From NCEH01 sp043195135 (GTDB lineage Bacteria > Pseudomonadota > Alphaproteobacteria > Rhizobiales > Xanthobacteraceae): DNA of 64,000 nucleotides. The stretch is taken from the NCBI RefSeq assembly GCF_043195135.1, contig NZ_JBAFWP010000012.1. One strand, 5' to 3'. The position numbers and the translations under genes were made by a program. The notes beneath the pieces were generated by a model. That model did no database searches. It saw nothing but the letters and a program-made list of their open reading frames with translations, and was not told the DNA's origin. Shown piece after piece: positions 1 through 16,315 of the stretch. How positions within the stretch are numbered: the stretch's first letter is position 1; each line of letters begins with the position of its first letter.

Positions 1-106
1 TGTGGCCCTGATCGTCCCCATCGCCATGGAGGAGAAGCTGCGCTTCGCCATCCGTGAAGGTGGCCGGACCGTCGGCGCCGGCGTCGTCGCTTCCATCATC
101 GAGTGA
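1..106 (+). CDS. tuf: Elongation factor Tu, C-terminal end (5' truncated)
   Basis: Only the last 34 codons lie in the window, read from base 2. They end in the highly conserved EF-Tu C-terminus, with MEEKLRFAIREGG followed by RTVGAGVV and a final IIE before TGA. EF-Tu is the cytoplasmic GTPase that delivers aminoacyl-tRNA to the ribosome; this piece belongs to its third beta-barrel domain. A terminator follows 27 bases later, then trnW and secE, the usual proteobacterial order. Whether this is one of two tuf copies cannot be seen here. Confidence 0.97.
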   Translation, partial: VALIVPIAMEEKLRFAIREGGRTVGAGVVASIIE

Positions 107-133
107 TCCTGCGCCGCACGGCGATCGGGATCG

Positions 134-164
134 AACGGGCCGGCTGCGAAGCCGGCCCGTTTTC
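134..164 (+). terminator. Rho-independent terminator after tuf
   Basis: An 11-bp perfect stem (AACGGGCCGGC, 134-144, pairing with 151-161) with a 6-base loop is followed by a short T-rich stretch. It lies 27 bases after the tuf stop codon and should end the tuf transcript. Confidence 0.8.
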
Positions 165-195
165 GTTCCGGCGCCCCCGTTTTCGTTCCGGCGCC
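156..195. repeat. 20-bp perfect tandem duplication at the tuf terminator
   Basis: Bases 156-175 are repeated exactly at 176-195. The unit begins with the 3' arm and T-run of the tuf terminator (CCCGTTTTCG) and ends in TTCCGGCGCC. The second copy has the T-run but no matching 5' stem, so it is probably a replication slippage product without a role of its own. Confidence 0.85.
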
Positions 196-371
196 TGGGT
201 CGCGTCTGCCCGGAGCCGCCGGCGCTTTCCGTCCGCGCTCGCTGGGGATAGCCGGCAGCTCCCCCGCCATGCCCTCTTTACAGATGCCATTTCGCTGACT
301 AGACACAAGGCCCCGATGCGCTGGGTCGTTTTCCCGGCGCGGGGGTGCTTACCCCTCGCTTGCGTGGGCCT
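196..371. other. Spacer between tuf terminator and trnW
   Basis: No gene is supported here. The stretch should hold the promoter for trnW and perhaps for secE-nusG, but no clear -35/-10 pair could be picked out by eye. Confidence 0.4.
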
Positions 372-448
372 AGGAGTGTAGCTCAACTGGTTAGAGCACC
401 GGTCTCCAAAACCGGGGGTTGGGGGTTCGAGTCCCTCCACTCCTGCCA
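372..448 (+). tRNA. trnW: tRNA-Trp (anticodon CCA)
   Basis: The sequence folds as a 77-nt cloverleaf with the CCA tail encoded. The acceptor stem AGGAGTG pairs with CACTCCT, the D-arm is GCTCAACTGGTTAGAGC, and the anticodon arm CCGGTCTCCAAAACCGG carries CCA for tryptophan codon UGG. The T-arm contains GGTTCGAGTCCC. A tRNA-Trp gene directly before secE-nusG is a conserved arrangement in proteobacteria. Confidence 0.97.
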
Positions 449-759
449 GGCGCGGCGAAGGTTCGGGGCAAGCGAAAGTCTGGCGCGGCGAAAGCGGGCG
501 GCCGGGCGGACCGGGAAAGACACCGCGGCTTGAGTTGCAAGCCGGCGCATTTCCTGATCCACAAGAGGGGATGACCCGTGGCGCATCGGCGATTGCCGGC
601 GACACGAAGCCGGGAGTGCCCGGTCCGTATTCCGCGAAGGCGCTCCGGCTCCGGGCGGAGATGGTTTTGGAACGGCCGGCCCTGGGCCTTTGCCCCGGGC
701 GGCCGCCAGCGAGGAGAAGGCATCGCGCGGGCGCAGGTTCGCGGGGATGCCGAGGCGAC
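449..759. other. trnW-secE intergenic region
   Basis: About 310 bases with no supported gene. The frame of secE stays open upstream to about 535, but the extra residues are low-complexity and Arg/Pro-rich and do not resemble SecE. The region may contain a secE-nusG promoter; no convincing motif was found. Confidence 0.4.
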
Positions 760-957
760 ATGGCGAAGATCAGCCCCACCGAGTTCTTTCAGCAGGTCCG
801 CACCGAAACCCGGAAGGTGACCTGGCCGACCCGGCGCGAAACCCTCATCACCACCGCCATGGTGTTCGTGATGGTGCTGATCGCGTCCGTCTTCTTCCTT
901 ATCGCCGACCAGGTGATGCGCTTCGGCGTGAGCCAGCTCCTGACCCTCGGCCACTGA
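760..957 (+). CDS. secE: Preprotein translocase subunit SecE
   Basis: This 65-residue protein is the essential small membrane subunit of the SecYEG channel, which it clamps and stabilises. It shows the short single-span form usual outside enterics: an amphipathic N-terminus with the hallmark KVTWPTRRET (about residues 19-28), then one hydrophobic segment at about residues 31-50. The ATG at 760 gives the family's usual length; the open frame upstream does not look like SecE. nusG begins 8 bases after the stop, so the pair is probably cotranscribed. Confidence 0.95.
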   Translation: MAKISPTEFFQQVRTETRKVTWPTRRETLITTAMVFVMVLIASVFFLIADQVMRFGVSQLLTLGH

Positions 958-965
958 GAGCGCCC

Positions 966-1496
966 ATGTCCTACCGGTGGTACATCGTTCACGCGTATTC
1001 GAACTTCGAGAAGAAGGTCGCCGATTCGATCCGCGAGCAGGCGGAGCAGCGCGGGCTGACCGATCTGTTCGAGCAGATCCTGGTGCCCACCGAGAAGGTG
1101 GTGGAAGTGCGCCGCGGCCGCAAAGTGGACGCCGAGCGCAAGTTCTTCCCGGGCTATGTGCTGGTGAAGATGGACCTCACCGACGAGGCGTTCCATCTCA
1201 TCAAGAACACGCCCAAGGTCACCGGCTTTCTCGGCGCCGACAACAAGCCCATGCCGATCTCCGAGAAGGAGGCCATGCGCATCCTTCAGCAGGTGCAGGA
1301 AGGCATCGAGCGGCCGAAGCCCTCCATCAGCTATGAGGTCGGCGAGACGGTGAAGGTCTCCGACGGCCCGTTCGCTTCCTTCAACGGCATCGTGGAAGAA
1401 GTGGACGAGGGGCGCTCGCGCCTCAAGGTCGCGGTCTCCATCTTCGGCCGCGCGACCCCGGTCGAGCTGGAGTTCGGCCAGGTCGAGAAGGTCTGA
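966..1496 (+). CDS. nusG: Transcription termination/antitermination protein NusG
   Basis: NusG binds RNA polymerase and increases processivity, and it links RNAP to Rho or to ribosomal protein S10. The 176-residue product has the normal NGN domain, starting MSYRWYIVHAYSNFEKKV, and a C-terminal KOW domain with the typical VSDGPFASFNG turn at about residues 124-134. No large insertion between the domains is seen. It follows secE after 8 bases and is separated from rplK by a strong terminator at 1563-1606. Confidence 0.97.
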   Translation: MSYRWYIVHAYSNFEKKVADSIREQAEQRGLTDLFEQILVPTEKVVEVRRGRKVDAERKFFPGYVLVKMDLTDEAFHLIKNTPKVTGFLGADNKPMPISEKEAMRILQQVQEGIERPKPSISYEVGETVKVSDGPFASFNGIVEEVDEGRSRLKVAVSIFGRATPVELEFGQVEKV

Positions 1497-1562
1497 GCCC
1501 GATCCGGGCTCGCGGTCGGCGACCCTTGCGCCGGCGCGATAATTCCATTATGTGACCCGCTT

Positions 1563-1606
1563 CCTGTCCGGCCCCGGATTTCCGATCCGGGGCCGGACAG
1601 GTTTTT
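1563..1606 (+). terminator. Strong rho-independent terminator between nusG and rplK
   Basis: A 17-bp perfect stem (CCTGTCCGGCCCCGGAT, 1563-1579, with its complement 1585-1601) has a 5-base loop and is followed by five Ts. It should end or attenuate the secE-nusG transcript, so rplK probably has its own promoter in 1607-1739. Confidence 0.9.
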
Positions 1607-1739
1607 CGGCCCCTCCTTCTTGGGGAGCGGCCAGCGTGGGAGGTGACGGAGCGTCTCGCCAAACGCTCCTGCGACCCGCACCACGCACCCCGGTCCGAAC
1701 CGCCGCGCGCGGCTTCGGCCATGTTACGGGAGTTTTGAA

Positions 1740-2189
1740 ATGGCGAAGAAAATCACCGGTTACGTCAAGCTGCAGGTTGCGGCTGGCAGCGCCAACCCGG
1801 CGCCCCCCATCGGACCCGCGCTCGGCCAGCGCGGTCTGAACATCATGGAATTCTGCAAGGCGTTCAACGCCCAGACGGCGAAGGAAGAGAAGGGGATGCC
1901 CATCCCCGTCGTCATCACCGTCTATCAGGATCGCTCCTTCACGTTCGAGCTGAAGACCCCGCCGATCTCCTACTTCCTCAAGAAGGCCGCCGGCCTCGAG
2001 ACGAAGAAGAAGCCCGGCTCGGGCTCGAAGACGCCCGGCAAGGGTGCCTTCGTCGGCAAGGTCACGCGCGCCCAGCTCGCCGAGATCGCCGAGAAGAAGA
2101 TGAAGGATCTGAACTGCGATTCCGTGGAAGCGGCCGTTCAGATGATCGAAGGCTCGGCCCGCTCCATGGGCCTCCAGGTTCAGGGGTGA
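1740..2189 (+). CDS. rplK: 50S ribosomal protein L11
   Basis: L11 binds 23S rRNA in the GTPase-associated centre and takes part in factor binding and the stringent response. The 149-residue protein starts MAKKITGYVKLQV and contains the proline-rich GSANPAPPIGPALGQRG segment (about residues 17-33) and the family's NIMEFCKAFN motif. The C-terminal rRNA-binding domain is complete. rplA starts 5 bases after the stop. Confidence 0.98.
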   Translation: MAKKITGYVKLQVAAGSANPAPPIGPALGQRGLNIMEFCKAFNAQTAKEEKGMPIPVVITVYQDRSFTFELKTPPISYFLKKAAGLETKKKPGSGSKTPGKGAFVGKVTRAQLAEIAEKKMKDLNCDSVEAAVQMIEGSARSMGLQVQG

Positions 2190-2194
2190 GCACG

Positions 2195-2893
2195 ATGGCG
2201 AACCAAGGCAAGCGCATCCGCGCAGCTCACGAAGGCATCGACCGCCTCAAGCTCTATGGCCTCGACGAGGCCCTGACGCTCCTCAAGGAGCGCACCACCG
2301 CCAAGTTCGACGAGACCATCGAGGTCGCGCTGAACCTGGGCGTGGACCCGCGCCATGCGGACCAGATGGTCCGTGGCGTGTGCAACCTGCCGAACGGCTC
2401 GGGCCGGACCGTGCGCGTGGCGGTGTTCGCCCGCGGCGCCAAGGCTGACGAAGCCAAGGCGGCGGGTGCCGACATCGTCGGCGCGGAAGACCTGCTGGAG
2501 AGCATCCAGGGCGGCACGATCGACTTCGATCGCTGCATCGCGACCCCGGACCTGATGCCGCTGGTCGGCCGCCTCGGCAAGATCCTCGGCCCGCGCGGCC
2601 TGATGCCGAACCCCAAGGTCGGCACCGTGACCATGGACGTGAAGGGCGCCGTCGCCGCCGCCAAGGGCGGCGCGGTGGAGTTCCGCGTCGAGAAGGCCGG
2701 CATCATCCACGGCGGCATCGGCAAGGCCTCGTTCCCGGCCGAGAAGCTGGCCGAGAACATCCGCGCCTTCGTCGACGCGGTGGTGAAGGCCCGTCCGACC
2801 GGCGCCAAGGGCACCTATGTGCAGCGCGTCGCCGTGTCCTCGACCATGGGCCCCGGCATCAAGGTGGAGCCCTCCACCGTGCTCAGCGCCTGA
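2195..2893 (+). CDS. rplA: 50S ribosomal protein L1
   Basis: L1 forms the mobile L1 stalk of the large subunit and often represses its own operon. The 232-residue product has the family signature around GPRGLMPNPKVGTV, at about residues 130-143. The ATG at 2195 was chosen over an in-frame GTG at 2186 that overlaps the rplK stop, because L1 proteins start MANQGKR-like and the length then fits. A terminator follows 24 bases after the stop codon. Confidence 0.97.
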   Translation: MANQGKRIRAAHEGIDRLKLYGLDEALTLLKERTTAKFDETIEVALNLGVDPRHADQMVRGVCNLPNGSGRTVRVAVFARGAKADEAKAAGADIVGAEDLLESIQGGTIDFDRCIATPDLMPLVGRLGKILGPRGLMPNPKVGTVTMDVKGAVAAAKGGAVEFRVEKAGIIHGGIGKASFPAEKLAENIRAFVDAVVKARPTGAKGTYVQRVAVSSTMGPGIKVEPSTVLSA

Positions 2894-2916
2894 GCGTTCC
2901 GCACGCATGAATGAAG

Positions 2917-2944
2917 AGGCCGGGCGCTGCGCCCGGCCTTTTTC
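2917..2944 (+). terminator. Rho-independent terminator after rplA
   Basis: The stem GGCCGGGCGC/GCGCCCGGCC with a tight loop is followed by five Ts. It closes the rplKA unit. Confidence 0.85.
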
Positions 2945-3033
2945 TTGACCGCAAGCCGGGGCCGGGCGGGACCTGCGACGCAGGCGCCTGTGCCAGGATT
3001 TTCGGCCGGTCAAGCAAAAAATGCGAAAAGGGC

Positions 3034-3062
3034 GTGACAAGTCGCGCCCGAGCCTCTATATG
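3034..3062 (+). promoter_or_regulatory. Candidate housekeeping promoter for rplJL
   Basis: GTGACA (3034-3039) and TATATG (3057-3062) are separated by exactly 17 bases. They resemble a sigma-70 type promoter and lie just after the rplA terminator, where a promoter is needed. Transcription from here would give a leader of nearly 500 bases before rplJ. Confidence 0.5.
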
Positions 3063-3560
3063 GCATGTTTCGCTGGTGTGGAAACACAGCAGCGTTAATA
3101 GATCGAGCTTCCGCCCGGAAACGGGTGGAGGGGCTGGGAGGGTTCGCCCGCCCGGCCTCATTGCCTGTCTGATCTGCCGGTTCTCGAACCGGGATATCGG
3201 AGAGGCAAGAGTCCTGTCCGAGACTGCAGGCGCCATGCTCGCATGGCTTAATCCTCGCCAGACAACCTCGCCCGAGGCTGTCCTCTGGAGGGCCAGCATA
3301 GACGGGGAAGACCGGATTTCGCGCGATGCGCACCCGCGTGTCGCAACAAGATCGGTTCGAACCAGTGCCTTGTGGCCGGTGACCCGGTTCCCGAGGGGAC
3401 AGGGCATGTGAGCGTCGCGCGTGCGCGGCCGGCATGTCTGATGAGGATGTATCCCTTGCGGATATGTTCACGTGTGGACGTTCCGGGAAGCGGACGAGCG
3501 GCAAGGCGCAACCGGTGGAGCCGGCTTTCGGTTCCACCACAGGCTTAAAGAGAGCCAGAC
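3063..3560 (+). promoter_or_regulatory. Long 5' leader before rplJ, possible L10 autoregulatory leader
   Basis: No convincing gene lies in this stretch of about 500 bases. In many bacteria the rplJ leader RNA binds the L10(L12)4 complex and blocks rplJL translation. The position fits such a leader, but the specific L10-binding fold could not be resolved by eye. A small hairpin TGTTTC/GGAAACA sits near the start, at about 3065-3086. Confidence 0.4.
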
Positions 3561-4079
3561 GTGGATCGAGCGGAAAAACAACAGCTCGTCACGACGCTCA
3601 CTGAAGTGTTTCAGAACACTTCGGTCGTCGTGGTGGCCCACTATTCCGGCCTCACCGTAGCTCAGCTGTCGAAACTTCGTCGGCAGATGAAGCAGAACGG
3701 TGCGACCGTGAAGGTGGCGAAGAACCGCCTCGCCAAAATCGCTCTGGAAGGCTCCGACGTTGCCCACGTGGCGACCCTTCTCAAGGGTCCCACGCTGATC
3801 GCTTATTCGAGCGATCCCGTGGCAGCGCCGAAGGTTGCCGTCGAGTTTGCCAAGGGCAACGACAAGTTCGTTATCCTCGGCGGCGCGATGGGCAAAACGG
3901 CCCTGAATCCGGATGGTGTGAAGGCTCTGGCCACCATGCCCTCCCTGGATGAACTGCGTGCGAAGCTGGTCGGCCTTATCCAGGCCCCGGCCACCAAGAT
4001 CGCCCAGCTCACCACCGCGCCGGCAGCAAAGCTTGCCCGCGTGTTCGGGGCCTATGCCAAGCAGGACGAGGCCGCGTGA
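3561..4079 (+). CDS. rplJ: 50S ribosomal protein L10
   Basis: L10 is the base of the ribosomal stalk and carries the L7/L12 dimers. The 172-residue product begins MDRAEKQQLVTTLTEVF and includes the family motif VVVVAHYSGLTV (about residues 22-33) and VKVAKNRLAKIAL. The C-terminal helix that binds L7/L12 ends in AKLARVFGAYAKQDEAA. The start codon is GTG at 3561. rplL follows after 54 bases, as expected for a cotranscribed stalk pair. Confidence 0.97.
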   Translation: MDRAEKQQLVTTLTEVFQNTSVVVVAHYSGLTVAQLSKLRRQMKQNGATVKVAKNRLAKIALEGSDVAHVATLLKGPTLIAYSSDPVAAPKVAVEFAKGNDKFVILGGAMGKTALNPDGVKALATMPSLDELRAKLVGLIQAPATKIAQLTTAPAAKLARVFGAYAKQDEAA

Positions 4080-4133
4080 GGCGGTTGGATCTCGCAAACC
4101 TGAATTTCGAACCTATCTTAGGAAGACACGACA

Positions 4134-4508
<375 letters not shown>

Positions 4509-4520
4509 GCTTTTGAAAGC

Positions 4521-4551
4521 GAGGCGGCCCCGGGAATCCCGGGGCCGCCTC
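4521..4551 (+). terminator. Hairpin after rplL (possible attenuator before rpoB)
   Basis: A long GC-rich inverted repeat (GAGGCGGCCCCGGG with its complement) starts 12 bases after the rplL stop. No T-run follows, so it may act as a partial terminator or an RNA-processing site that sets the rplL/rpoB ratio rather than as a full stop. Confidence 0.5.
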
Positions 4552-4771
4552 ATCTGTCCCGGCGGGGTCTGGCCGGCGGGATGGGCAGGGTCGAGGACGG
4601 TTCTCCCGGTCGCCGCTCAGGGCGACGACCCGGCGAGCCGTTGCAGATGGAGGGGAATGGCTCTCGGGCCCCCAACCCCTTCGTCGCGGGAGCAATGGCG
4701 GTCTTATGGGCCGGAGCGAATGCCTTGTCGGGGCGCGTTCCGTGCAAGGGCCAGGACGGACGAGGATCGAG

Positions 4772-8902
<4,131 letters not shown>

Positions 8903-9029
8903 GGCCGCGCCTGTCGGAAGGCGGGGGCGCGGCGCGCCTTCGCTCTCCTGCCGATAAGATCCTGCATTTTCCGGTCGAAACCCCATCAGGCGGCATGAGG
9001 GGCGAGCGACCGAGCCGAAGGAGACGGTC

Positions 9030-13211
<4,182 letters not shown>

Positions 13212-13243
13212 GACGGGGCTTCAGCCCGGTTCGTGAGACACGA

Positions 13244-13269
13244 AAGGCCGCCCCTCGGGGCGGCCTTTT
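13244..13269 (+). terminator. Rho-independent terminator after rpoC
   Basis: The stem AAGGCCGCCCC/GGGGCGGCCTT with a three-base loop TCG is followed by a T-run. It closes the RNA polymerase operon. Confidence 0.85.
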
Positions 13270-13395
13270 GCGTTCAAGCGGGCGTTCGGCGCGTTTGCCG
13301 AAGAGTTTGCCGATCACCGTGCGGATATTCGCCGACATCCCCCGAAAAGGCGCGGCCATCGCGGCGTCAAGGGCTTCTCCGCGCGGTTCGGCGGC

Positions 13396-14820
13396 TCACA
13401 CCGGCAGGCGCACGGTGGCCCGCAATCCGCCGAGCGGACTGTCGCCGAGGATGATGTCGCCGCCATGGGCGCGGGCGATGTCGCGGGCGATGGACAGGCC
13501 GAGCCCCGAGCCGCCGGCATCCTGGTTGCGCGCATCATCGAGCCGCAGGAACGGGCGGAACACCTCCTCGCGCTTTTCCGGCGGGATGCCCGAGCCGTCG
13601 TCGTCCACATTCACGCTGAGCCAGCGGGCATCGCGGGTGGCGGAGATTTCCACCGTCCGCGCATAGCGCACCGCATTGCTGACGAGGTTGCCGATGCAGC
13701 GCTTGAGCGAATCCGTCTTCACCTGAACCAGGGGCGGCCCCATGAAGCTGGCGCGGGCAATAGCCCCGTGGCGCTCGGCATTGGTGCGCAGATCCTCGAT
13801 CACCTGCGCCATGTCGGTCAGCGAGGCCTGCTCCCCCGGATCGCCGCGCGCGAACGCCAGATAGGCTTCGAGCATGCCCTGGAGTTCGTCCACATCCTTG
13901 CGCAGCGCCTCCACCTCGGGCCCTTCGCCGAGGAAGGCGAGTTCCAGTCGGAAGCGGGTGAGGATGGTGCGCATGTCGTGGGACACGCCCGCCAGCATGG
14001 TGGTGCGCTGCTCGATCTGCCGCTCGATGCGTCGCTTCATCTCCAGGAACGCTACCGCCGCCCGCCGCACCTCCCGGGCGCCGCGGGGGCGGAAATTCTC
14101 CACGTCGCGCCCCTTGCCGAACGCCTCGGCGGCATCGGCGAGATTCTCGATGGGGCGGATCTGGTTGCGCAGGAACAGGATGGCGACCGCCAGCAGGACC
14201 AAAGAGGTGCCCACCATCCAGAGCAGGAAGATGTGGGAATTGGAGGCATAGGCCGAGCCGCGCCGGGCGAAGATGCGCAGCACCACGTCGGGCATCTTCA
14301 CCCGCACTTCGATCAGATTGGAACGTCCCACCGTGTCGATCCAATAGGGCTCGGAGATGCGCCGGCCGATCTCGCGCGAAAGCGCGCTGTCGAGGATCGA
14401 GAAAAACGGCTGCGGCCCCGGCTCGGGCAGGGGATCGGGCGGCAGGATGTCGAGGGTCAGTTCGAGATTCTGCCAGGCGATCCGCCGCAGGACGGTCGCG
14501 TCCTTGTCGTGCGGAAAGGCGCCATAGAGCGCCACGACGGCGGCGATATCCTGGCTGACGGCGGCGGACAGGCGGCGGGTGACGGTGTTGTAATGGCGCT
14601 CCATGAACACGAAGGCCACCACCGATTGCAGGATCACCATGGGAACGACGATGATCAGCAGCGAGCGGGGATAAAGCCCCTTCGGCGTCACCCGGTTGAA
14701 CCACGCGCCGAAATTGGCATTGGCATGGGCGAGCCGGCTGCCCAGGGTCCGCATGGCGGCGCGGACGGCATCCATCGCGCCGCCTCCGCCCGTGGTCTTG
14801 GTCTCCTGCCGCAGGCTCAT
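13396..14820 (-). CDS. EnvZ-like transmembrane sensor histidine kinase
   Basis: This 474-residue kinase probably phosphorylates the adjacent OmpR-type regulator. It has a hydrophobic segment at about residues 51-73, a periplasmic domain of about 120 residues, a second segment at about 197-217, a HAMP-like linker beginning RNQIRPIENLADAAEAF, an H-box with GVSHDMRTILTRF (H281), an N-box NLVSNAVRYA and an ATPase lid with DDDGSGIPP and GGSGLGLSIA. The H-box has Ile where EnvZ has Pro (RTPL). Its ATG overlaps the regulator stop by 4 bases (ATGA), so the two are translationally coupled. The signal sensed is unknown. Confidence 0.9.
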   Translation of the reverse strand: MSLRQETKTTGGGGAMDAVRAAMRTLGSRLAHANANFGAWFNRVTPKGLYPRSLLIIVVPMVILQSVVAFVFMERHYNTVTRRLSAAVSQDIAAVVALYGAFPHDKDATVLRRIAWQNLELTLDILPPDPLPEPGPQPFFSILDSALSREIGRRISEPYWIDTVGRSNLIEVRVKMPDVVLRIFARRGSAYASNSHIFLLWMVGTSLVLLAVAILFLRNQIRPIENLADAAEAFGKGRDVENFRPRGAREVRRAAVAFLEMKRRIERQIEQRTTMLAGVSHDMRTILTRFRLELAFLGEGPEVEALRKDVDELQGMLEAYLAFARGDPGEQASLTDMAQVIEDLRTNAERHGAIARASFMGPPLVQVKTDSLKRCIGNLVSNAVRYARTVEISATRDARWLSVNVDDDGSGIPPEKREEVFRPFLRLDDARNQDAGGSGLGLSIARDIARAHGGDIILGDSPLGGLRATVRLPV

Positions 14821-15539
14821 GGGGTCACGACCAGCCGGTAGCCGATGCCGCGCACGGTCTGAACGTAAGTGGGGTTTGCCGGATCGCGCTCCACCTTGCG
14901 GCGCAGGCGGTTCACCTGCACGTCTACGGCCCGCTCGCTCGCCGCCCCATTGCCCGCGAGCGCCATGCGCGGCACGGTTTCACCGGGGTTCTCGGAAAGC
15001 GCGCGCAGCATGTCGCGCTCGCGCTCGGTGATGCGCAGGATCTCGCCGCCGCGGCTCAGCTCGCCGCGCCCGAGGTGGAAGCTGAATTCGCCGAACCGGA
15101 CCTCCTCGATGGCCTTTTGCGGCGCCGGCGCGGCGCGCTTGAGGATCGAGCCGACGCGCAGCAGCAGTTCGCGCGGCTCGAACGGCTTGCCGAGATAATC
15201 GTCCACGCCCGCCTCCAGGCCGGCGATGCGGTCCTGGATCTCCGAGCGCGCGGTGAGCATGAGGATCGGCACGGTGGAGGTGGTGCGCAGGGAGCGGGCG
15301 AGATCGAGCCCGGATTCTCCCGGCATCATCACGTCCAGCACCAGCAGGTCGAATTCCAGCCCATCCAGGCGGCCCCGCGCCTCCAGCGCCGAGGCGGCGG
15401 TGGTGACGCGATAGCCGTGCTCGCTCAGGAAGCGCGACAGCAGAGTCCGAATGCGGTTGTCGTCGTCCACCACCAGCAGATGGGGGGCGTCGTCCGCCGG
15501 TGCCGGCGGTGCGGGATGGGACGTGGTCAGCTCGGTCAT
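14817..15539 (-). CDS. OmpR/PhoB-family response regulator
   Basis: This is a 240-residue DNA-binding response regulator. The receiver domain has the acidic pair in LLVVDDDNRI, the phospho-acceptor D69 in LLVLDVMMPG, the switch residue T96 and K118 in GVDDYLGKPF. The C-terminal winged helix contains ITERERDMLRAL and VDVQVNRLRRKVE and ends TVRGIGYRLVVTP. The ATG at 15539 gives a normal length; an open frame further upstream is not regulator-like. A MarR gene lies 11 bases upstream. The MarR-regulator pairing resembles petP-petR of Rhodobacter, which is needed for growth there; the match is from memory of the family, not a search. Confidence 0.92.
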   Translation of the reverse strand: MTELTTSHPAPPAPADDAPHLLVVDDDNRIRTLLSRFLSEHGYRVTTAASALEARGRLDGLEFDLLVLDVMMPGESGLDLARSLRTTSTVPILMLTARSEIQDRIAGLEAGVDDYLGKPFEPRELLLRVGSILKRAAPAPQKAIEEVRFGEFSFHLGRGELSRGGEILRITERERDMLRALSENPGETVPRMALAGNGAASERAVDVQVNRLRRKVERDPANPTYVQTVRGIGYRLVVTP

Positions 15540-15550
15540 GTCTCGTGCCT

Positions 15551-16102
15551 TCAGGCGGGCCGCATGCGGGCGGATGCGGCGGCGCGCCGGGTGAGCCGCT
15601 CCACCTCGGTGCGATCTTCGGGGTCGATCATGGCCACAAGAAAGCGCTGCGCCGCTTCGCGCGCATTGGGCCCGCATTCCTCCAGCGCCTGGGCGATGCG
15701 CTGGCTCTGGAGGGCGACGAATTCGCGTGCCAGGGCCTGCCCCTTCGCGGTGGGATAAAGCAGGCGCTGGCGGCGGTCGGAGGCGCCGGCGCGACTCTCC
15801 ACGAACCCCTCGTCCACCAGTTCGCGCAGCACCCGGCCGAGGCTCTGCTTGGTGATGCGCAGGATGTCCAAGAGGTCCGTCACGCGCATACCAGGATGGC
15901 GATTGACGAAGTGCAGCACGCGGTGATGGGCCCGGCCGAAGCCGAGGGGCGCGAGGATGGCGTCCGGATCGCCGACGAAGTCCCTGTAAGCGAAGAAGAA
16001 AAGTTCAATCAACTCCACCAGCGACTCGGCCTGCGGGGCGGCGGCCGGCCGGTCGGGCTCGGGCGCTTCGGGGACGGTGGGAAGGGGATTTATGTCAGCC
16101 AT
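15551..16102 (-). CDS. MarR-family transcriptional regulator (PetP-like)
   Basis: This is a 183-residue winged-helix regulator. Its core reads LIELFFFAYRDFVGDPDAIL, then GFGRAHHRVLHFVNRHPGMR and an HTH with ITKQSLGRVLRELVDEGF, followed by the beta-wing SDRRQRLLYPTAKG. This combination is typical of the alphaproteobacterial PetP-like group. The start MADINP at 16102 was preferred; an in-frame ATG at 16126 would add eight residues, and neither has a strong ribosome site. It leads a three-gene minus-strand unit with the regulator and kinase, and is divergent from ilvE. Confidence 0.88.
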   Translation of the reverse strand: MADINPLPTVPEAPEPDRPAAAPQAESLVELIELFFFAYRDFVGDPDAILAPLGFGRAHHRVLHFVNRHPGMRVTDLLDILRITKQSLGRVLRELVDEGFVESRAGASDRRQRLLYPTAKGQALAREFVALQSQRIAQALEECGPNAREAAQRFLVAMIDPEDRTEVERLTRRAAASARMRPA

Positions 16103-16315
16103 GTTGACTTTTTTCGGTCCGATCATTACTCACAGGCTTGCGGTCGCGAAAGGATCGGTCTCCAATAACCCATCTGGAGTTCGATCATTGCGCCTTTCAC
16201 AGTCTGCACCATATGTCAGATGTGAAAATATCCGTACCGGGCACGGCTGCAAAGGGCAGCCGTCATGGGAGGCGAAGGCCGTCTTAAAGACGCGGCCGGA
16301 TCAGGAGTTGAGACC
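16103..16315. promoter_or_regulatory. Divergent promoter region between the MarR gene and ilvE
   Basis: These 213 bases are clearly more AT-rich than the flanking genes and must hold promoters for both directions. MarR proteins often bind in such regions, but no clean palindromic operator was identified by eye. Confidence 0.4.

Noticed and set aside
96..779. A long minus-strand frame across trnW
   Set aside because: It crosses a tRNA gene and has an Arg/Pro-rich shadow composition.
2911..3411. A 166-codon open frame between rplA and rplJ
   Set aside because: It starts inside the rplA terminator region, has no recognisable domain and overlaps the predicted rplJ leader.
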